A DNA stretch of 64,000 nucleotides from Desmodesmus armatus (lineage: Eukaryota > Chlorophyta > Chlorophyceae > Sphaeropleales > Scenedesmaceae), in the NCBI GenBank assembly GCA_007449985.2, contig VIIQ02000033.1, positions 248,001 through 312,000 on the forward strand, written 5' to 3'. A program made the translations under genes and the position numbers. How positions within the stretch are numbered: the first letter of the stretch is position 1; each line of letters opens with the position of its first letter. The notes below the pieces were generated by a model, which worked only from the letters and a program-made list of their open reading frames with translations, was not told the origin of the DNA and made no database searches. Positions 60,830 through 64,000 of the stretch are shown in pieces.

Positions 60830-63800
60830 CTGGAGCAGCAGCAGCGGCTGGGCTGACAGCTCAGTTGGTATGGGACAAGGTTTCAGTGCAAAGCAGTCTG
60901 CATTGTGCAGCATCCGGCAACATGTCCAGATAGCGACCATATCAGCAGTATGCACTCTCACACACTTGCTTGCATGCGTCATGGGGGGGCTGGTGGCCCT
61001 GTAGCAGTCCAATTCTGCTTCCCCCCAGCACACCCATTCATATGTTGGCACAGGATCAAACCTACATGTGTCTTACTGAGATTTTGTTGATTGAAGATCA
61101 CACCAACAGACCGCCGATGCCCAACATGCTCATGACGCCCAGATCTGCTGTCTGTGTTTGCTGCCCTGTTGCTTGGATTTGCTGCAAGCAAAACAGATTG
61201 GTGCAGGTTCAACCTGCTCGCAGGGAAAGATGCAGACCCGCTGCCTTTTCTTGTGGGGTGGCTGTGACAGCCCCCTGCGGTTGTGCCTGCAGTTGCGCCT
61301 GCCCTGGCAGGCTGAGTTCCTGCCCAGGCTGATGTTAGCTGCAGCAGCACTGTTTTGAGAGGGTGGAGTTCAGGCTGATAAAGGCCCCCAGAATGAGGCT
61401 GGTCTCTCGTTGCTTTTGTGGATCCTCCCACTGTGGGAGTTGGAGCACAGGACAGCTGCATGGTGTTGGCGGTCATGACCAGCAGCTGATCAGCAGCTGG
61501 AGCAATTGTAATTCTTGCAGCAGTTCTCGCGAGCTCTTGGATTGGCGCCACATGTGTGTGATACACTTTGAAGGGCAGATCCTTGCAAAATGCTGGCAGA
61601 GTCAGACATCCAGCACAGTGATGCGCCGTCCCACAAGTCAATTGTGACAATTGGTGTCTTTCATGCAACACAGCATGGTAACAATCCTCAAGCTTCAAGG
61701 GGAAGGGGGTGGGGATATCATGTTATGTGCTCGAGAGATTGAGCCTCACGCAAACTGTCACACTCGTAGGCAGTACACGGGGGCGGGGAATGCAGTACAG
61801 GGCAGCACCCCCAGCTCGTCTAGCCGCATTTGCACATGCACATGCATCATTTCACCACTTCTTTTCGTTGACAGACACGGCAGCTTCAGCCTCTGCGATC
61901 TCATTACAACAGGGCAGCACCCCCTGGGGCGCAAGTAGCTCAGTCAGTGGCCAAAGTGATTTCAGCAGTGCCAGTTGCTGCATGTCCCCTCAACTGCCTG
62001 TTGACGTCTTTCCTGTGGGGGGCAGAAGCAAATTTCAGACACTGGCAACGTTGAAAGCAGTCAGATTGATGAAGGAAACCACCTGATCAGTCATGACAGT
62101 TATGTTATGTCATAGCAGGCACACGCAGCCAAATCGTTCTTCTCCAAACAGTGGAATTATGGTACTGAATGTTCCTTATGAGCCATGTGTTTCTGCAGCA
62201 TCACTTGGGCACTGATCACCTGATCTTGAGGCCATCAGCAGCTGCAAATCGGCACAATCACACCCGCTTCAAGTTTCCATTCTGGCGCTGCTGAATATGC
62301 TTATATGTCACAGTAGCAGCAGTGATCACGGCTGAACTGACCATGTCTAGGGCCGAGAAGCAGACAGTAGCAGCAGTGTGCAAACACTGCAGGGTGCTGC
62401 AGGCACACCCTTACCAAAGGGGCTGTGTTGGACGCAGTGACAGGCCCTATAGTATGGTCTAAGCGATCAGCTCCATGGCGAGACAGTGCAGAGCATGGAC
62501 ACAGCAGAGCTGCTGATGGGCAACCACAGTGAGGGGTGAGGTGTGTTTTGAAAGCAGCTAGCGTGTGTTTGGCTGTGTGCTGTGTGAATCCTTCCAAGTT
62601 GCTGTGCTGACAACACAAGTCAGTATGGCTGCATGTGCCACAGTACAGTAGGCAGTCGCCACGACAGCACACTTTCCGAACCTGAGTACATACCATCTAC
62701 AACAGCTGCCCCCTTTTCCTGCCTTGCAGGGAAATGCAGCTGACACCTGACAGGTCAAGCAGCTGAGTTCCGGGACAGCAGCAGATGGTGCAGCCCGGTC
62801 CGCGCGATAGCAACAGCAAGCGCCGCCACCGCCACAGCGGCGACACCAGCAGCAGCACACCTGCTCCTCAGAGGATGATTGACTGCTGCGGTTGGGGCGT
62901 TCCAGTGATTCAACATATGTTGGGCCAGGTCAGGCTATGTCAGGACCCCAAGGTGGGTTGCAGCGGGTGAACAGTTGCCGCCAAAACTGCCGTACCAGAA
63001 AGCCCAGTGCACTGGGGACCAGGCAGTAGCAGGAGGGCAGGGAGAAGGGCGCGGACAGAAGGGACGTAGGGCATTTGGCACTGTTGCCTTGGAGAGCTGC
63101 AATTCGCCACCTGCAGCATGAAGCAGTAGTGGCTTCCCAGCAGCAGCTGTAGCTAGGCAAGCAGGGACAAACACAAGCTGGCAGCTGCTGTGTAGCCTGT
63201 GCATCCTGCATGGTTAGACCTGTGTGTCATTGTGGTGCAGGGAGGTGGGCGGCACAGACATGCTGCAAGCAGTTGCCAAGGGTTTTGGAACTTCTGGGGT
63301 TATGTTTTCCCTGTAGGGTAGTACAGCCTGCAAAGCCTGCATTGGCGCCATGCTGCGTGCATGACTCTTCTAGTATGCTGTAGGGGTTGAGGCTGCTGTG
63401 ATGTTGTGTTGGTGGTCATCATGGTTACCGTGGTCATCATGACCGTCGCCGACGGCAAGGCTGGTGTGTCTTGACACAGGCTGGTATTATCTGCGGGTGT
63501 GTGCGCAATTGTACGCAATTGTACGCAGATACTATGCTAGTAGCGCCTAGTCACATGTGTTCTGTGTTGCAGCGTTGCTGTGGCTGTGCGCAAATGCGCA
63601 CCTGAGTGCCTTTGTTGGTCTGTGGCTGTGCGCACACACAGGGGCCTAGGGGCTCGGCAATTTCGTGGTGTTGTCTGCTGCTGTGCGCAGGGGTGCCTCT
63701 GGACTTTGTTTTTACCTTCTGCGGGTCTGCCAACACACATGCAAGCAGCGTGCACCAATCTGCATGCATTGACATCTGCTTGTTGTTGCTGGTGTGCGCA

Positions 63801-64000
63801 GGCGTCCCCCTCTCCAAGGGACTAAGGCGGCGCCAACAGCAGCAGATGCGATTGGGAGACAGTTGCCGCACACCGGCGCGCAGAATAGCATGCCTCTGAC
63901 TGGAAAGCACTGGGTATAGTTTTTGGCAGTGTGGTCACAGGTGCGGGATAGTTTGGTGCTCCCATTCACTTTGCAGTACCCTTTGTGCAAGCACAGTACA
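60830..64000 (+). repeat. Macrosatellite core, copy 4 (cut by window end)
   Basis: Aligns with copies 2 and 3 from GGGCTGACAGC (60,850) onward. It is about 145 bases longer before the common marker, mainly because of the insertion at 61,797-61,924. Confidence 0.9.
61797..61924 (+). mobile_element. Small insertion (about 96 bp) flanked by 16-bp direct repeats
   Basis: ACAGGGCAGCACCCCC occurs at 61,797-61,812 and again at 61,909-61,924. The other core copies have it once, with nothing between. The pattern resembles an insertion with target-site duplication. The insert has no clear terminal inverted repeats, so a filler insertion during break repair is equally possible. Confidence 0.5.

Larger units (their letters stand above)
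33263..64000 (+). repeat. Macrosatellite: large nested tandem-repeat domain
   Basis: The same core sequence returns four times in one orientation. The marker GACGTCTTTCCTG begins at 33,356, 45,288, 54,071 and 62,003. Spacings of 11,932, 8,783 and 7,932 differ mostly because the short-repeat arrays between cores differ in length. The domain starts abruptly at about 33,263 and runs past the end of the window. No conserved gene is recognisable inside it. Confidence 0.93.

Noticed and set aside
33263..64000. rDNA or tRNA cluster as an explanation of the tandem array
   Set aside because: No rRNA-like conserved blocks and no tRNA T-loop (GTTCRA) with a paired acceptor stem were seen in the cores.

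Overview
The window looks like nuclear DNA of a green alga, probably chlorophycean (order not determined). Genes are split by many introns, mostly with GT donors and TGTGCTGCAG-like acceptors. CAG triplets give Gln/Ala runs, and candidate TGTAA polyadenylation signals follow the genes. No bacterial operon signals, tRNA, rRNA or CRISPR array were seen.

Positions 1-33,260 hold four intron-rich genes. A class I cyclic-nucleotide phosphodiesterase (59-5,201, +, 5' end outside the window) is followed by a T/G-rich stretch of about 4 kb that may be its 3' UTR. It converges on a Ser/Thr protein kinase (19,141-11,946, -) with a long low-complexity N-terminus. Several kinase-domain exons of that gene are flanked by broken partial copies of themselves. 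Next come a small, probably plastid-targeted protein of unknown function (20,802-23,865, +) and a large Gln/Ala-rich protein with a Tudor/chromo-barrel-like segment (25,161-30,433, +). Three of the four genes each appear to lack one base in an exon. That suggests assembly indels, although real frameshifts are not excluded.

Positions 33,263-64,000 are one nested tandem-repeat domain. A segment of about 4.5 kb recurs four times (the first copy truncated on the left, the last running off the window) at spacings of 11.9, 8.8 and 7.9 kb. Between copies lie arrays of much shorter repeats: about 6.8 kb of a 54/57-bp minisatellite after copy 1, and 240-290-bp units after copies 2 and 3 (with two such units also ending the first spacer). 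The 240-290-bp units carry a palindrome that exists in two versions, with both arms changed together. No recognisable gene was found in this domain.

The four genes do not form an evident pathway. The phosphodiesterase and the kinase could both act in signalling, but nothing in the sequence links them beyond their convergent arrangement.
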